49,165 nt of DNA from Vibrio brasiliensis LMG 20546 (GCF_000189255.1 NZ_AEVS01000084.1:1-49165); one strand, 5' to 3'; shown: positions 1 to 9,541, counted from the stretch's first letter. The notes: generated by a model not told the origin, from the letters alone. Program-made: numbers and translations.

Positions 1-360
1 GCCGCGAAATAGCATCGACAACCAGGATAGTGTTGAGTGTTCTGCGCGGGCTTCTTTACCACCAATACGGATTTTTCCAAGTGGCGATAGCAGTAGCGCG
101 ATGGCAAAGACAATAAAGAAGTTCGTTGACCACATAAAGAACAGGTCAAAGTCAGCAATGATGCTGTTTCTTAGTCCGTTTAGTGCATCACGAGCGGTAG
201 CCGGATCGACAATAAGAAGTGAAAGAAGGCATAAGATTACCAGACCTGCACTGATGCCGAATACTGGGTTGTGGATATCGAATCCCCACTTTTGTACGTT
301 GTCCTGACCGACCTGATAATCAGTGGTGTCGATACTGTATTTTTTTGCTGCATTGTCCAT
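1..360 (-). CDS. BCCT-family transporter, N-terminal part (cut by window edge)
   Basis: The minus strand reads from an ATG at 360 through the window start without a stop, giving about 120 residues that begin MDNAAKKYSIDTTDYQVGQ. The segment ends in a WLSMLFRG stretch, which corresponds to the start of the conserved WLSMLFAAGMGIG region of betaine/choline/carnitine transporters. Two hydrophobic segments are visible, one after FGISAG and one around FFIVFAIALLL. BCCT carriers are inner-membrane sodium- or proton-coupled importers of quaternary amines. The substrate cannot be read from this part. The next gene also runs on the minus strand but lies 312 bp away, so they are probably separate units. 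The plus-strand frame inside this gene is a shadow. Confidence 0.8.
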   Translation of the reverse strand, partial: MDNAAKKYSIDTTDYQVGQDNVQKWGFDIHNPVFGISAGLVILCLLSLLIVDPATARDALNGLRNSIIADFDLFFMWSTNFFIVFAIALLLSPLGKIRIGGKEARAEHSTLSWLSMLFRG

Positions 361-672
361 AAATAACAAGTAAAAGTTTTAATCGTGTGCTTACTTTTTT
401 AGAAGGAAAGCACTAAAACTGCTCCAAAATTGTTTTGAGTTCGAAATAAATTTTGTGACGAGAATATACATTTTTATGTCGTTTTGTGCAAATATCACAA
501 AAATGAGCGGGTTTTTGTTATTTGGATTGGTTGGTTGTCTAATGTTTTGATGTGTAATTGATTGGGGCGTGGGAAGTAATAGCTGGCGATTGAATTAGCC
601 ATAGGTTGGTTGGCTGGTGAGTGAAAAAAAGCGCAGCAAAAAGGCAAGAAATGTCTGCTGCGCATCGGAGAG
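361..672. other. Intergenic region, AT-rich
   Basis: This 312-bp stretch lies between the start of the BCCT gene and the end of the aminotransferase gene. It is rich in T tracts and presumably holds the BCCT promoter. Near 630-665 a GC-richer segment with CGCAGCA and TGCTGCGC forms an imperfect hairpin that could terminate the aminotransferase transcript. I see no coding sequence or RNA gene. Confidence 0.5.
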
Positions 673-1992
673 TTATGAGTGAGTCAGCTCTTTAGCCACC
701 TGACCCAGAGTATCGACGATAAGGTCAATGTGGTGCTTTTCAATAATGAGTGGTGGCGATAGTGCAATAGTATTGCCCATGCTACGAACCATAACGCCCT
801 TGTCGTAACAACGTTTGAGAATATCAAAGCCAATGGGTTTACCATGAGATGCTTCAGCAAACTGCACAGCACCGATCAGACCGTAGTTGCGGATATCAAT
901 GATTGAATCAATATCTTTCAGCGAGTGCAGTCCCTGTTCGAAGTATTGACCGATTTCTCCGCTGGCACGATTAAGTAGCCCTTCACGTTCATAGATATCT
1001 AGTGTTGCTAGACCCGCAGCACATGCGACTGGGTGACCTGAGTAGGTATAGCCATGGAAGAATTCGACACTGCCTTCCGGAGCTTGATTGACAACGGTCT
1101 GGTAGATCTCATTTTTAGCGAACACCGCACCGAGTGGTACAACACCGCTGCTGATCCCTTTTGCTGATGTAATCAAATCAGGCACCACATCAAACTCTTC
1201 AGCAGCAAATGCTGAGCCCAGACGCCCCCAGCCCGTGATGACTTCATCAAAGATCAAAACCACATCGTGACGGTCACAGATTTCACGTAGCTGACGCAGA
1301 TAACCTTTTGGTGGCAGAATGACACCGCCCGCTCCCGCGATAGGCTCAACAATGACAGCAGCAACACTGTCAGCACCGTGAAGCTGAATCAGTCTTTCTA
1401 GCTGCTGAGCTTTTTCTACGCCATGTTCAGGCAAGCCGCGGCTAAATGCATTACGCTCAATATCCAGAGTGTGCTCAAGGTGGTCAGTTTGTAGCAGAGG
1501 ACCAAACCCTTTACGGTTCGGAGTAAGGCCGCCGACAGAAATACCGCCAAAGTTAACCCCGTGATAGCCCAGCTCTCGGCCAATCAGCTTGAATTTACCT
1601 GTGTTGCCTTTGGCTTGTTGATAGGCGAGGGCAATCTTAAGTGCGGTTTCGACTGCTTCTGAGCCTGAATTGGTGAAGAACACTTTATCGATACCCGGTG
1701 GAGTGTATTTCACCAGGCGTTGAGCGAATTCAAAACCAATGTCGTGACCAAAGTTGAATGGGGAACTGTAGTCGAGTTCTGCGACTTGTTTCGCCATTGC
1801 TTCACCGATCTCTTTACGACCGTGGCCAGCGTTGACACACCAAAGGCCAGCGGTAGCATCAAGAAGCTGAGTGTTCTGATCCGAATAACAGTACATGCCC
1901 TCGGCACGATTGATGATGCGCGGGTTTGCTTTGAAATCTCGGTTCGCGGTAAAGGGCATCCAGAAGGCATCGTAACGGTTGTTTGTTTCCAT
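673..1992 (-). CDS. Class III PLP aminotransferase, omega-amino acid:pyruvate type
   Basis: This enzyme moves the amino group of an omega-amino acid such as beta-alanine, GABA or 5-aminovalerate to an acceptor, usually pyruvate, and yields a semialdehyde. The 439-residue protein begins METNNRYDAFWMPFTANRDF, which resembles the WMPYTANR start of Pseudomonas omega-APT. It contains the FTNSGSEAVETALK and FDEVITGWGR blocks, and the PLP lysine in SAKGISSGVVPLGAV. I chose the ATG at 1992; a TTG three codons upstream is possible. Nearby glaH, lhgO and aldehyde dehydrogenase genes suggest a role in making glutarate or succinate semialdehyde, but the sequence is not classic GabT. The substrate is inferred. 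Confidence 0.85.
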   Translation of the reverse strand: METNNRYDAFWMPFTANRDFKANPRIINRAEGMYCYSDQNTQLLDATAGLWCVNAGHGRKEIGEAMAKQVAELDYSSPFNFGHDIGFEFAQRLVKYTPPGIDKVFFTNSGSEAVETALKIALAYQQAKGNTGKFKLIGRELGYHGVNFGGISVGGLTPNRKGFGPLLQTDHLEHTLDIERNAFSRGLPEHGVEKAQQLERLIQLHGADSVAAVIVEPIAGAGGVILPPKGYLRQLREICDRHDVVLIFDEVITGWGRLGSAFAAEEFDVVPDLITSAKGISSGVVPLGAVFAKNEIYQTVVNQAPEGSVEFFHGYTYSGHPVACAAGLATLDIYEREGLLNRASGEIGQYFEQGLHSLKDIDSIIDIRNYGLIGAVQFAEASHGKPIGFDILKRCYDKGVMVRSMGNTIALSPPLIIEKHHIDLIVDTLGQVAKELTHS

Positions 1993-2115
1993 GTTCGACA
2001 AGCTCTGCGTTGGTTAATGTTGCCGAGATGTTATCGATGGCTCTGGTTGAGTAAAATCATTACGGATAAATATAAAGGTTTATCGCCATCAAACTATTGA
2101 GGCGATGTAAACCGA

Positions 2116-3003
2116 TCAGCTCTTGCTCCCCTCACTCAAAGTGTCAGTCAGAAAGCTGACAAAAGCTTTGGCAGCAGTGGATAGGTAGTGACTCGACTTC
2201 CAGCCGATACCCAGTTGCAAAGGGATTGGCGGGTCGAAGGGAATAGCTCTCAGCTCATCATCACCTCTAACTAGCACGGGAAGACAGGTCCCGATTCCGA
2301 TATTGCGCCTAACCATGGATTTAAGCAGTTCAGGCAGATTGGTTTCGAAATGAATATCAGGCTGAATTTTGTTGTTGTGGCAATAGCTGTTGACGGTTTC
2401 ACGCAGAAAGTAACCGTTCTTAAACAACACCAGTGGCTGCTGACAAAACTCTTCCATGGTGATGCTTTCTCTGTTGGCAAAGGGGTGTTGAGCAGGAACA
2501 CAAGCCGCAATCTGATCTTGTGCCAGCACGCTCTGGCGAATCTGTTCATGTTGACGGTCACCGCGGATTAAAGCCAGATCCAGCTCCCCATTAACCAGCA
2601 TCTGACCAAGGGTCGCAGTGCCAGCTTCGTGAATATTAATCTGTATCCCCGGGTAGACTTTCTTGAACTGCTCAAGGGCGTCAGGCAGATAGTAGGAGGC
2701 AAGCATCGCGGAGACGCCAAAATTGATCACGCCACTGGTGAGCCCTTTCAGCTCCTGCATCTCTTTTTCTGCTTGCTCGACATCTTCCAAAATGATTTTT
2801 GCATGACGCAACAGAACCTGACCTTCGGTGGTGAGGCTCATCTGCCGTTCGGCGCGGTTAATCAGTTTTAGCCCGAGCTGATGTTCGAGTTTTTTAATAC
2901 TGGTACTTAGTGCTGACTGAGCAATCCCCAGTTGATCAGCCGCTTTAGTGAAGTTGCCAGTCTGAGCAAGCTGGTGGAAATAGTGCAGGCGCTTTAAGTC
3001 CAT
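2116..3003 (-). CDS. LysR-family transcriptional regulator
   Basis: The 295-residue protein has an N-terminal winged helix (MDLKRLHYFHQLAQTGNFTKAADQLG, then QSALSTSIKKLE) and a periplasmic-binding-like effector domain. The ATG at 3003 is preceded by AGGAG at the right distance, so it is preferred over the start eight codons upstream. It is divergent from glaH across about 190 bp and lies upstream of the aminotransferase in the same direction. It is therefore well placed to control one or both units in response to a pathway intermediate. The inducer is unknown. In E. coli the csiD operon is controlled by the GntR-type CsiR, so this is a different regulator class. Confidence 0.85.
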   Translation of the reverse strand: MDLKRLHYFHQLAQTGNFTKAADQLGIAQSALSTSIKKLEHQLGLKLINRAERQMSLTTEGQVLLRHAKIILEDVEQAEKEMQELKGLTSGVINFGVSAMLASYYLPDALEQFKKVYPGIQINIHEAGTATLGQMLVNGELDLALIRGDRQHEQIRQSVLAQDQIAACVPAQHPFANRESITMEEFCQQPLVLFKNGYFLRETVNSYCHNNKIQPDIHFETNLPELLKSMVRRNIGIGTCLPVLVRGDDELRAIPFDPPIPLQLGIGWKSSHYLSTAAKAFVSFLTDTLSEGSKS

Positions 3004-3190
3004 TGCGGTTACTCCTGAATTCGCCATCTATTTTGTATATGGAAACTATATCTACCATATATTGTTAATATGTTCCTGCTGTAGTTATAGTTTTGTTAAC
3101 TCAAGCGTCGGGCCCATTCGCTTAGCTAAAAACAACAATATGACGTGAAAAGCAGTCTGACTGCTCAGCCAAAAAAAAGGATGTGAAACA
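3004..3190. promoter_or_regulatory. Divergent promoter region between LysR gene and glaH
   Basis: This 187-bp spacer separates divergent genes. It is AT-rich near the LysR start, with an imperfect dyad around 3038-3062 (TATATGG ... CCATATA). That dyad is a plausible LysR-type site, but no consensus can be checked here. The glaH side ends with AAAGGATG upstream of its ATG. Confidence 0.4.
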
Positions 3191-4150
3191 ATGAATATCG
3201 CTAAGGTTTTCAACCAGAATGTCGAGGAACGCTGCGGCTTTACTATCTCCCTACACCCAGAGAGCCCGCGTCTTCAGGTGGTAACTCTAGCCAAAGAGAC
3301 GTTAGATAAATTTGCTGATTTGATTCAAGAATACAACCTACAGTCTTTGGAATATAAAGCATTTTTGCGTTTCGCAGTTGCAGACGCACTCGACAAAGCG
3401 TGTGATTACCAGCTAGGTAAATTCTTAGTTGAGACCATGGAAGATCGTGAAACAGGCGCTTTCTTACTTGAACCTTCAGAAGAAGCGAAAGCAAGCTTCT
3501 CCGATAGCGAAGAGCAGCGCGAGTTTTTTGTTATTCTTTCAACGGCGATTTCTCACCTGATCGGTATTCCTAACTTCGATGCTATGTATGGCAAATACTA
3601 CGCTCGTTTCACGGTCAAAAATGATGACAACAGCGACAGCTACCTGCGTCAGGCACACCGCCGCATGGAACTGCACAACGACGGCACTTACGTCAATGAA
3701 CGTACCGATTTCGTTCTGATGATGAAGATGGACGAAAAGAACATGCAAATGGGCGATTCATTGCTACTACATGTTGATGACTGGCAGGATCTTGAGCGTT
3801 TTTACCACCATCCAATGGCTAAGCAAGATATCGTTTGGGGTGCTCCACCAAGTAAAAATGTCGGTTACACCATTAATCACCCTGTGTTCTTTGAAGAGGA
3901 CAAGAACGGTAAACCACACATGCTGTTTATTGACCAGTTTGCTCAGCCACAGAACATGCAGCAAGGGCTTTATCTGCATCAGATGAGTGAATCATTGGAA
4001 AGCGACACTAACTGTTTCAATGTTCGTGTTAACGTTGGCTCAATGCTTGTCGTTCAGAACCACTGCTGGCTACATGGTCGTGATAAGTTCGTCGCCCACG
4101 AAGGTTTGAAACGTGAGCTACTTCGTCAGCGCGGTCATTTTACTCGCTAA
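3191..4150 (+). CDS. glaH: Glutarate 2-hydroxylase (CsiD/GlaH family)
   Basis: This is a non-heme Fe(II)/2-oxoglutarate-dependent oxygenase that hydroxylates glutarate to L-2-hydroxyglutarate, with succinate and CO2 as co-products. The 319-residue protein is close to the E. coli length of 325. The metal triad can be read as H162 and D164 in MELHNDGTYV and H295 in CWLHGRDKF. R308 near the C-terminus is a candidate 2-oxoglutarate ligand. The ATG at 3191 follows AAAGGATGTGA. lhgO, which consumes the product, starts about 110 bp downstream on the same strand, as in the known csiD-lhgO pair. The assignment rests on the motif layout and this neighbour. Confidence 0.92.
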   Translation: MNIAKVFNQNVEERCGFTISLHPESPRLQVVTLAKETLDKFADLIQEYNLQSLEYKAFLRFAVADALDKACDYQLGKFLVETMEDRETGAFLLEPSEEAKASFSDSEEQREFFVILSTAISHLIGIPNFDAMYGKYYARFTVKNDDNSDSYLRQAHRRMELHNDGTYVNERTDFVLMMKMDEKNMQMGDSLLLHVDDWQDLERFYHHPMAKQDIVWGAPPSKNVGYTINHPVFFEEDKNGKPHMLFIDQFAQPQNMQQGLYLHQMSESLESDTNCFNVRVNVGSMLVVQNHCWLHGRDKFVAHEGLKRELLRQRGHFTR

Positions 4151-4262
4151 CTAATGTCCCCGTGTTCGGGGGCTTATAGTCAAACGCCTTTGTCCATTCA
4201 TTCAGTGAACGGGGAAGGGCGTTTCGCTATAATTAAAACAGAGTGAGTGAAGGAGTACGAGC

Positions 4263-5507
4263 GTGGAAAAAGTATACGACTACATCGTCGTTGGTGGCGG
4301 GATTGTTGGCGTTTCAACCGCATGGCAATTGCAACTGCGCAACCCTGACAAGTCGATTTTACTGCTTGAAAAAGAGCAGGGCTTTTCATGTCACCAAACC
4401 GGACACAACAGCGGTGTTATACATGCTGGCGTCTACTACGCGCCAGGTAGCCTTAAGGCAGAATTCTGTAAAGCAGGAGTAGCTGCGACTACTAACTTCT
4501 GCGCTGAGCACGATATCCCGGTAGAGAACTGCGGCAAATTATTAGTAGCAACCAGTCCTCTTGAAGTCGAACGTATGCATGCACTGTATCAGCGTTGTCA
4601 AAAAAACGGTCTGGATGTGGAACTGATTGATCAGGAGGAGCTGAAAGTCCGTGAGCCAAATATTGTTGGTTTAGGCGCTATTGCTGTTTCAACCACCAGT
4701 ATTGTTAGCTACCGTCAGGTAACGGAGAAAATGGCCCAGGTGTTTGTCGAAGCGGGTGGTGAAGTCGCGTTAGGCACAGAGGTGACCGGGCTGTATGAGT
4801 CGCCGCAATGTGTGGTGGTTTCGGCGCAGAAAAAAGATCAGGTCGTTTCCTACGATGGTAAATTCTTAGTGGTATGTTCGGGTCTGATGGCCGACAGAAT
4901 GACCAAAATGATGGGCATTGAAACGGATTTTCAGATAGTGCCTTATCGCGGTGAGTATTATCGTTTACCGAAAAAGTACAACAATATTGTCAATCATCTT
5001 ATCTACCCGATTCCCGATCCTGATTTACCCTTCCTTGGTGTGCACCTGACACGAATGATCGATGGCTCAGTAACGGTTGGTCCTAATGCGGTGCAAGGGT
5101 GGAAGCGTGAAGGTTACGGTAAAATCAACTTCAGTCTGCGTGATGTGCTGGATATGTTGAGTTTCCCCGGTTTCTGGAAAGTGTCGGCTAAACACCTTAA
5201 AACCGGTTTGATTGAGACCAAAAACTCGTGGTGGAAAGCCGGTTACCTAAAACTGGTCAACAAGTATTGCCCACAGATTAAAGTCGAAGATCTCGAACCC
5301 TATCCGGCAGGGATTCGCGCTCAGGCGGTACTGAAAGATGGTACCTTAGTGCATGATTTCTTGTTTGCGGAGAGCAAACGCAGCTTGCACGTATGCAATG
5401 CCCCTTCACCTGCGGCAACGTCTGCCATCCCAATCGGTGGCTATATCTGTGACAAGATAGAGCAAAAGCAAGAGGTTAAGCGCAGCGAGGTTGCTCAAGT
5501 CGCTTAA
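4263..5507 (+). CDS. lhgO: L-2-hydroxyglutarate oxidase
   Basis: This FAD-dependent, membrane-associated dehydrogenase oxidises L-2-hydroxyglutarate to 2-oxoglutarate and passes electrons to the quinone pool. The 414-residue protein opens with a Rossmann dinucleotide fold (YIVVGGGIVGVSTAWQL), followed by HQTGHNSGVIHAGVYYAPGSLKAEFC, which is diagnostic for LhgO. The start is a GTG at 4263 behind AAGGAG. A short GC hairpin at about 4156-4173 separates it from glaH, but the two are probably cotranscribed. Together they turn glutarate into a TCA intermediate without CoA activation. Confidence 0.92.
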   Translation: MEKVYDYIVVGGGIVGVSTAWQLQLRNPDKSILLLEKEQGFSCHQTGHNSGVIHAGVYYAPGSLKAEFCKAGVAATTNFCAEHDIPVENCGKLLVATSPLEVERMHALYQRCQKNGLDVELIDQEELKVREPNIVGLGAIAVSTTSIVSYRQVTEKMAQVFVEAGGEVALGTEVTGLYESPQCVVVSAQKKDQVVSYDGKFLVVCSGLMADRMTKMMGIETDFQIVPYRGEYYRLPKKYNNIVNHLIYPIPDPDLPFLGVHLTRMIDGSVTVGPNAVQGWKREGYGKINFSLRDVLDMLSFPGFWKVSAKHLKTGLIETKNSWWKAGYLKLVNKYCPQIKVEDLEPYPAGIRAQAVLKDGTLVHDFLFAESKRSLHVCNAPSPAATSAIPIGGYICDKIEQKQEVKRSEVAQVA

Positions 5508-5530
5508 TTAATGTTGTTTGGTGCGAATAT

Positions 5531-5558
5531 CAGCCCAGTGTTTCACAGCACTGGGCTG
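5531..5558. terminator. Bidirectional terminator between lhgO and LysR gene
   Basis: A 10-bp perfect stem (CAGCCCAGTG / CACTGGGCTG) with an 8-nt loop lies between convergent genes and is followed by GAGTTTTAT. It fits an intrinsic terminator shared by both. Confidence 0.75.
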
Positions 5559-5562
5559 AGTT

Positions 5563-6495
5563 TTATCTGCCCTGGCTACGATAATGATCGCGCATGATAT
5601 TGATAAACAGCGAACGCACTTTATTGAGGGCATTGGTTTTCTTGGTTATCGCCATGATTTCCAATTGAAAACTGCGCCTTTCTGGCGCTATAGCGACCAA
5701 CTCGCCTCGTTCGACATAGGGCTTCGCGTACAGTTCTGGCAGGTAGCCAATAAAGCGTGAAGAGAGCAGCAGTGCCATACGCGATTCATAGTTATAGGCG
5801 GTTGCTTTGAGATTCATATTAGCGAGATGACCGTTAATGCGTTCCTGAGTTTTCATTCCTGCATAGGCAACCGGAAAGCCATCAATGATCTCATCGGTCA
5901 GCTCATCATCATTCAACTTGGCTAATGGATTCTTGTTACTGGCATAGAGGTAACAGACATCGGTATAAATGTGCTGGTACTCCAAGCCTTCAAGCTCACG
6001 GTGAAAAGGGATGAAACCAATATCGGCCTCTTCCTGCATCACCATACGTTCAATTTCACTCATGCGAGCAACATCTGCCGTAAGGTAAACCTCTTGCGCC
6101 AGTTTTGAAAACTGGCGGATAACATCGGGTATTCCAGCCCGCTGATCGAGGCTGATGTTGTCGCTAAACAGCACGGTAAGGTTACCTGATAGCTGAATAT
6201 CCAGATGGTTGATGGTGTTACGAAAATCTTCCAGCTCCCCCAGCAGTTTTACCGTCGCTTCATAAACTACGATACCTTCTTCCGTCAGGGCGAACCCAGC
6301 TCTGCCACGGCGGCATAGCGTCAGATTGAGGCGCGATTCGAGATTGGAGATATGAATGCTGATGGTTGAACGACTGATATTGAGTTCGGTTTCGGCAGCA
6401 GAGAAACCGCCACAATCGGCGACGACCTTAAAGATCTTCAGTTGTTTGATTTCATAGTCACCTATTTGACCAACAGGTGAGGGTGTTTTCGTCAT
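5563..6495 (-). CDS. LysR-family transcriptional regulator
   Basis: The 310-residue protein starts with a short tail, then a winged helix (LKIFKVVADCGGFSAAETELNISRSTISIHISNLESRL) and a substrate-binding domain. It is divergent from the aldehyde dehydrogenase gene across about 150 bp and converges on lhgO. It differs from the LysR at 2116-3003, so the locus carries two separate inputs. By position it most likely controls the dehydrogenase and possibly the TRAP genes. The effector is unknown. Confidence 0.85.
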   Translation of the reverse strand: MTKTPSPVGQIGDYEIKQLKIFKVVADCGGFSAAETELNISRSTISIHISNLESRLNLTLCRRGRAGFALTEEGIVVYEATVKLLGELEDFRNTINHLDIQLSGNLTVLFSDNISLDQRAGIPDVIRQFSKLAQEVYLTADVARMSEIERMVMQEEADIGFIPFHRELEGLEYQHIYTDVCYLYASNKNPLAKLNDDELTDEIIDGFPVAYAGMKTQERINGHLANMNLKATAYNYESRMALLLSSRFIGYLPELYAKPYVERGELVAIAPERRSFQLEIMAITKKTNALNKVRSLFINIMRDHYRSQGR

Positions 6496-6648
6496 TGTTT
6501 TAGGCTCATAAAACTTTATGTTTATAGGAGAATATTTATCGCCTCTCCTACGTTGTTATTATTTTGTTATGCGATTAGACGATTATGCGTGATTTTCTGT
6601 CACGATTCTTTGAAGTTGCTAATACTTCTAACAGTAGGGAACTGAGTG

Positions 6649-8106
6649 ATGAAAGATTTAGATTTGGTCTTCTCCCAAGGATACATCAATGGAGAGTGGG
6701 TAGAAGCGAGTAATGGTAGCGTGGTGAACATTGTTAACCCTGCCAATGGTGAAACCATAACCAGCGTACCGGACATGGGCAAACAGGAAGCGGAAACTGC
6801 GGTTATCGCTGCTCATGAAGCGTTTAAAAGTTGGCGCAAAACCAGTGCAAAGCAGCGCGCAAGCCTACTGAAAAAATGGTTCGATTTGATGGTCGAAAAC
6901 GCCGAGTCTTTAGCAACCTTATTAACTAGTGAACAAGGTAAGCCTTATAAAGAAGCCTACGGTGAAGTGCTCTATGGAGCATCGTTTCTGGAGTGGTTCG
7001 CGGAAGAAGCTAAACGTACATATGGTGACATTATTCCTGCTGCCAATGGGCATAATCGTTATATGACTCTAAAGCAACCAGTCGGAGTGGTGAGCGCGAT
7101 AACACCGTGGAACTTTCCGGTCGCGATGATCACTCGCAAAGTCGGGCCTGCACTTGCTGCGGGCTGTACGGTCGTGATTAAGCCTGGTGAGGATACGCCG
7201 CTATGTGCCTTGGCGATGGCTGCTTTAGCTGAGCAGGCGGGTATCCCTAAAGGCGTGGTCAATGTTGTCACCACTGCACGTCCGGCGGAAGTCGGTGAAG
7301 TTCTGTGCCAGCACCCTCTGGTTCGTAAAGTCTCTTTTACCGGCTCAACTCCGGTCGGCAAACTGATCCTTCGCCAGGCTGCTGATACGGTCAAAAAAGT
7401 CTCAATGGAGCTTGGCGGTAATGCGCCGTTTATTGTCTTTGAAGATGCCGATATCGAGAAAGCAGTACAAGGAGCAGTGCTGTCTAAATATCGTAACGCA
7501 GGGCAGACCTGTGTATGCACCAATCGACTTTATGTTCATGACGATATCTATGATCAGTTTATGGCTCGCTATTGTGAAGTGGTGACTGGACTTAAGATTG
7601 GCGATGGTCTGGTAGATGGCACGGATATTGGTCCGCTGATCAACCACAAAGCTGTCGAAAAAGTGTCAGGTCTGGTGGAAGAGGCGATCGAGCAGGGGGC
7701 TAAATTAGCGTTAGGCGGAGCGGTCTCAGATGTGGGTTGTCAATTCTATCAGCCAACCATACTGACTGACGTGACTGAGCAGATGGATATTGCCCATCAG
7801 GAGTTGTTTGGTCCGGTTTCGACCGTGTTCCGTTTTAACAATGAGGCAGATGTGATTGAGCGCGCCAATGCCACCCCGTATGGACTGGCGGCTTATTTCT
7901 ATACCCGAGACAACAGCCGGGTATGGCGCGTCAGTGAAGAACTCGAGTACGGAATTGTTGGCATCAATGAAGGCATTATCTCGACCGAGGTAGCTCCATT
8001 TGGTGGCGTTAAAGAGTCTGGTTGTGGCCGTGAGGGTTCCAAATACGGAATCGACGACTACCTTGAAGTGAAATACTTATGTACCGCAATTGACGAACGC
8101 GCATAA
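6649..8106 (+). CDS. NAD(P)-dependent semialdehyde dehydrogenase (GabD/DavD-like)
   Basis: The protein oxidises a dicarboxylate semialdehyde to the acid; succinate or glutarate semialdehyde is the likely substrate here. At 485 residues it has the expected aldehyde dehydrogenase landmarks: TPWNFPVAMITRK, the FTGSTPVGK nucleotide loop, the general base in MELGGNAPFIV, the catalytic cysteine in RNAGQTCVCTNR, and the C-terminal EVAPFGGVKESG typical of GabD. The ATG at 6649 lies behind AGGGA; the GTG one codon earlier is less likely. Together with the aminotransferase and glaH-lhgO it completes a route from an omega-amino acid to 2-oxoglutarate. Succinate versus glutarate semialdehyde cannot be settled from sequence. 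Confidence 0.85.
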   Translation: MKDLDLVFSQGYINGEWVEASNGSVVNIVNPANGETITSVPDMGKQEAETAVIAAHEAFKSWRKTSAKQRASLLKKWFDLMVENAESLATLLTSEQGKPYKEAYGEVLYGASFLEWFAEEAKRTYGDIIPAANGHNRYMTLKQPVGVVSAITPWNFPVAMITRKVGPALAAGCTVVIKPGEDTPLCALAMAALAEQAGIPKGVVNVVTTARPAEVGEVLCQHPLVRKVSFTGSTPVGKLILRQAADTVKKVSMELGGNAPFIVFEDADIEKAVQGAVLSKYRNAGQTCVCTNRLYVHDDIYDQFMARYCEVVTGLKIGDGLVDGTDIGPLINHKAVEKVSGLVEEAIEQGAKLALGGAVSDVGCQFYQPTILTDVTEQMDIAHQELFGPVSTVFRFNNEADVIERANATPYGLAAYFYTRDNSRVWRVSEELEYGIVGINEGIISTEVAPFGGVKESGCGREGSKYGIDDYLEVKYLCTAIDERA

Positions 8107-8169
8107 GTATTGAGCCTCTCAGACATAGGTTCCCTAACCTATTATTTGTTATCCGTTTAGATAGTTTTT

Positions 8170-8196
8170 GCAGCACTAGTGTGCTGCTTTTTTTTG
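8170..8196 (+). terminator. Rho-independent terminator after aldehyde dehydrogenase gene
   Basis: GCAGCAC and GTGCTGC form a 7-bp stem with loop TAGT, followed by a long T run. This is a strong intrinsic terminator that separates the dehydrogenase from the TRAP operon. Confidence 0.8.
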
Positions 8197-8394
8197 CCTT
8201 TAGCAAGCGGCAGCCCTGGCGGAAATGGAAAGGTTGAAGGGAATAAAACTTTACGTGGATAAATCTGAATTTAACAAATGTAAATAAATTGTAATTATCA
8301 GTCACAAGGTGACAACGAGGAAGTTAAACGTTACGCCACATCTGTGGTTGGCTGCACTGGCCATCTCAGCAGGATTATAACAAGGAGATAATTC

Positions 8395-9426
8395 ATGTTT
8401 AAAACATTAAGCAAGCTGCGCAATGGAAGCATCACCAAAAAAGTTGCAGGCTACGCTCTTGCACTTTCAAGTACCTTATTTACCGTTTCTGAAGCTTTCG
8501 CTGCAGAGCATAACTGGCGTTTTGTGAACCTGTATTCACGTGGCACCGCTTATGGTGAAGTTTACAAGAGCTTCGCTGAAAACATCGAAACCATGTCAAA
8601 TGGCCGTATTTCTGTTCAGGTGATGTATGCCGGTGAAGGTGTGGGGCAAACGGGTGTGCTGGGTTCGGTTAAATCTGGCCTGATGACAATGGGCGCACCT
8701 TTCCAGCCAATGCATGCTGGTGAATTTCCTGCCGGTGTTGTAGAAGTCGGTCTGCCGGGGATGACTGACGATGTTGGCGAGTTGAGTGCTCTGTTCCATG
8801 AACGTGGCTGGGGTGAAGTGTTAGAAGAAGCTTACGACCAACAAAACCTTGTCTGGCTAGAACCATATATCCAGCTACCGGTTTATGTTCTGACCAAGAA
8901 CCCGATTAATTCAATTGAAGAGTTTAAAGGTTTGAAAATCCGTGCTCCAGGTGCCTACGGAAAGTTCCTGCGTAATCTGGGCGCGTCGCCAGCTTCTCTG
9001 TCCTGGAGCGAAATCTACACCAGTCTGGCAACAGGCGTAATCGACGGCTCAATTGGTAGTAACCTGATTGACCACCGTGATGGTAACCACGTTGAAGTTG
9101 CTAAATACATGTACCGTTTGCCAATCGCAGGTGCTCAGGCGCTACCAATCGTAGTCAACAAGAGTGCCTGGAACAAACTGCCTCAAGACCTGCAGGCGAT
9201 TGTTCGTGCAGCAAGCGCGGTTCACGCTCGTGAGCAAATGACCAAGTCACGTCTATGGGAATCTCAGGCTATCGCTGATATGGAAGCGAAAGGCATGAAA
9301 TGGAGCCCAGAGCCAAGCAAAGAAGATGTAGCTAAGTGGAATGAAGCTGCGGGTTCATTGTGGGGCGAGTACGCGAACTCAGATAAGTACAGCCAGCGCT
9401 TAATCAAGATTGTACAAAATAACTAA
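8395..9426 (+). CDS. TRAP transporter solute-binding protein (DctP family)
   Basis: This is the periplasmic receptor of a sodium-driven TRAP importer for organic acids or similar solutes. The 343-residue precursor has a signal peptide (positive start, hydrophobic core LALSSTLFTVSEAFA, cleavage near AFA-AEH). The conserved substrate-carboxylate arginine is in EEFKGLKIRAPG. The ATG follows AAGGAGATAATTC. The membrane subunits are immediately downstream. The position next to the glutarate genes suggests a dicarboxylate or omega-amino acid substrate, but ligands of DctP proteins are not predictable from the motifs I can see. Confidence 0.9.
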   Translation: MFKTLSKLRNGSITKKVAGYALALSSTLFTVSEAFAAEHNWRFVNLYSRGTAYGEVYKSFAENIETMSNGRISVQVMYAGEGVGQTGVLGSVKSGLMTMGAPFQPMHAGEFPAGVVEVGLPGMTDDVGELSALFHERGWGEVLEEAYDQQNLVWLEPYIQLPVYVLTKNPINSIEEFKGLKIRAPGAYGKFLRNLGASPASLSWSEIYTSLATGVIDGSIGSNLIDHRDGNHVEVAKYMYRLPIAGAQALPIVVNKSAWNKLPQDLQAIVRAASAVHAREQMTKSRLWESQAIADMEAKGMKWSPEPSKEDVAKWNEAAGSLWGEYANSDKYSQRLIKIVQNN

Positions 9427-9494
9427 TTAAAAACTGGCAGTTTCACTAGCTTAAAGTCTTAGGGTAGACGTCGAATCGCTGGTGAGATTGCCAA

Positions 9495-9517
9495 TAAGGG
9501 GGCTTGCCCCCTTTTCC
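9495..9517 (+). terminator. Intra-operon hairpin between dctP and dctQ
   Basis: AAGGGGGC and GCCCCCTT form a GC-rich stem followed by TTCCATTTTTG. It is probably a leaky terminator or RNA stabiliser that keeps binding-protein mRNA more abundant than the membrane subunits. It sits inside the longest possible dctQ frame, which argues that dctQ starts downstream of it. Confidence 0.6.
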
Positions 9518-9541
9518 ATTTTTGTTCTAGGGATGATGTAT

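Noticed and set aside
101-307. Plus-strand frame of 68 codons
   Set aside because: It is a shadow of the BCCT gene, which reads clearly on the other strand.
4156-4173. Hairpin between glaH and lhgO as a full terminator
   Set aside because: The stem is short and has no T tract after it, so it is at most a weak attenuator.
9482-9541. GTG start for dctQ
   Set aside because: It would translate through a GC-rich hairpin, and a better ribosome binding site precedes the ATG at 9542.
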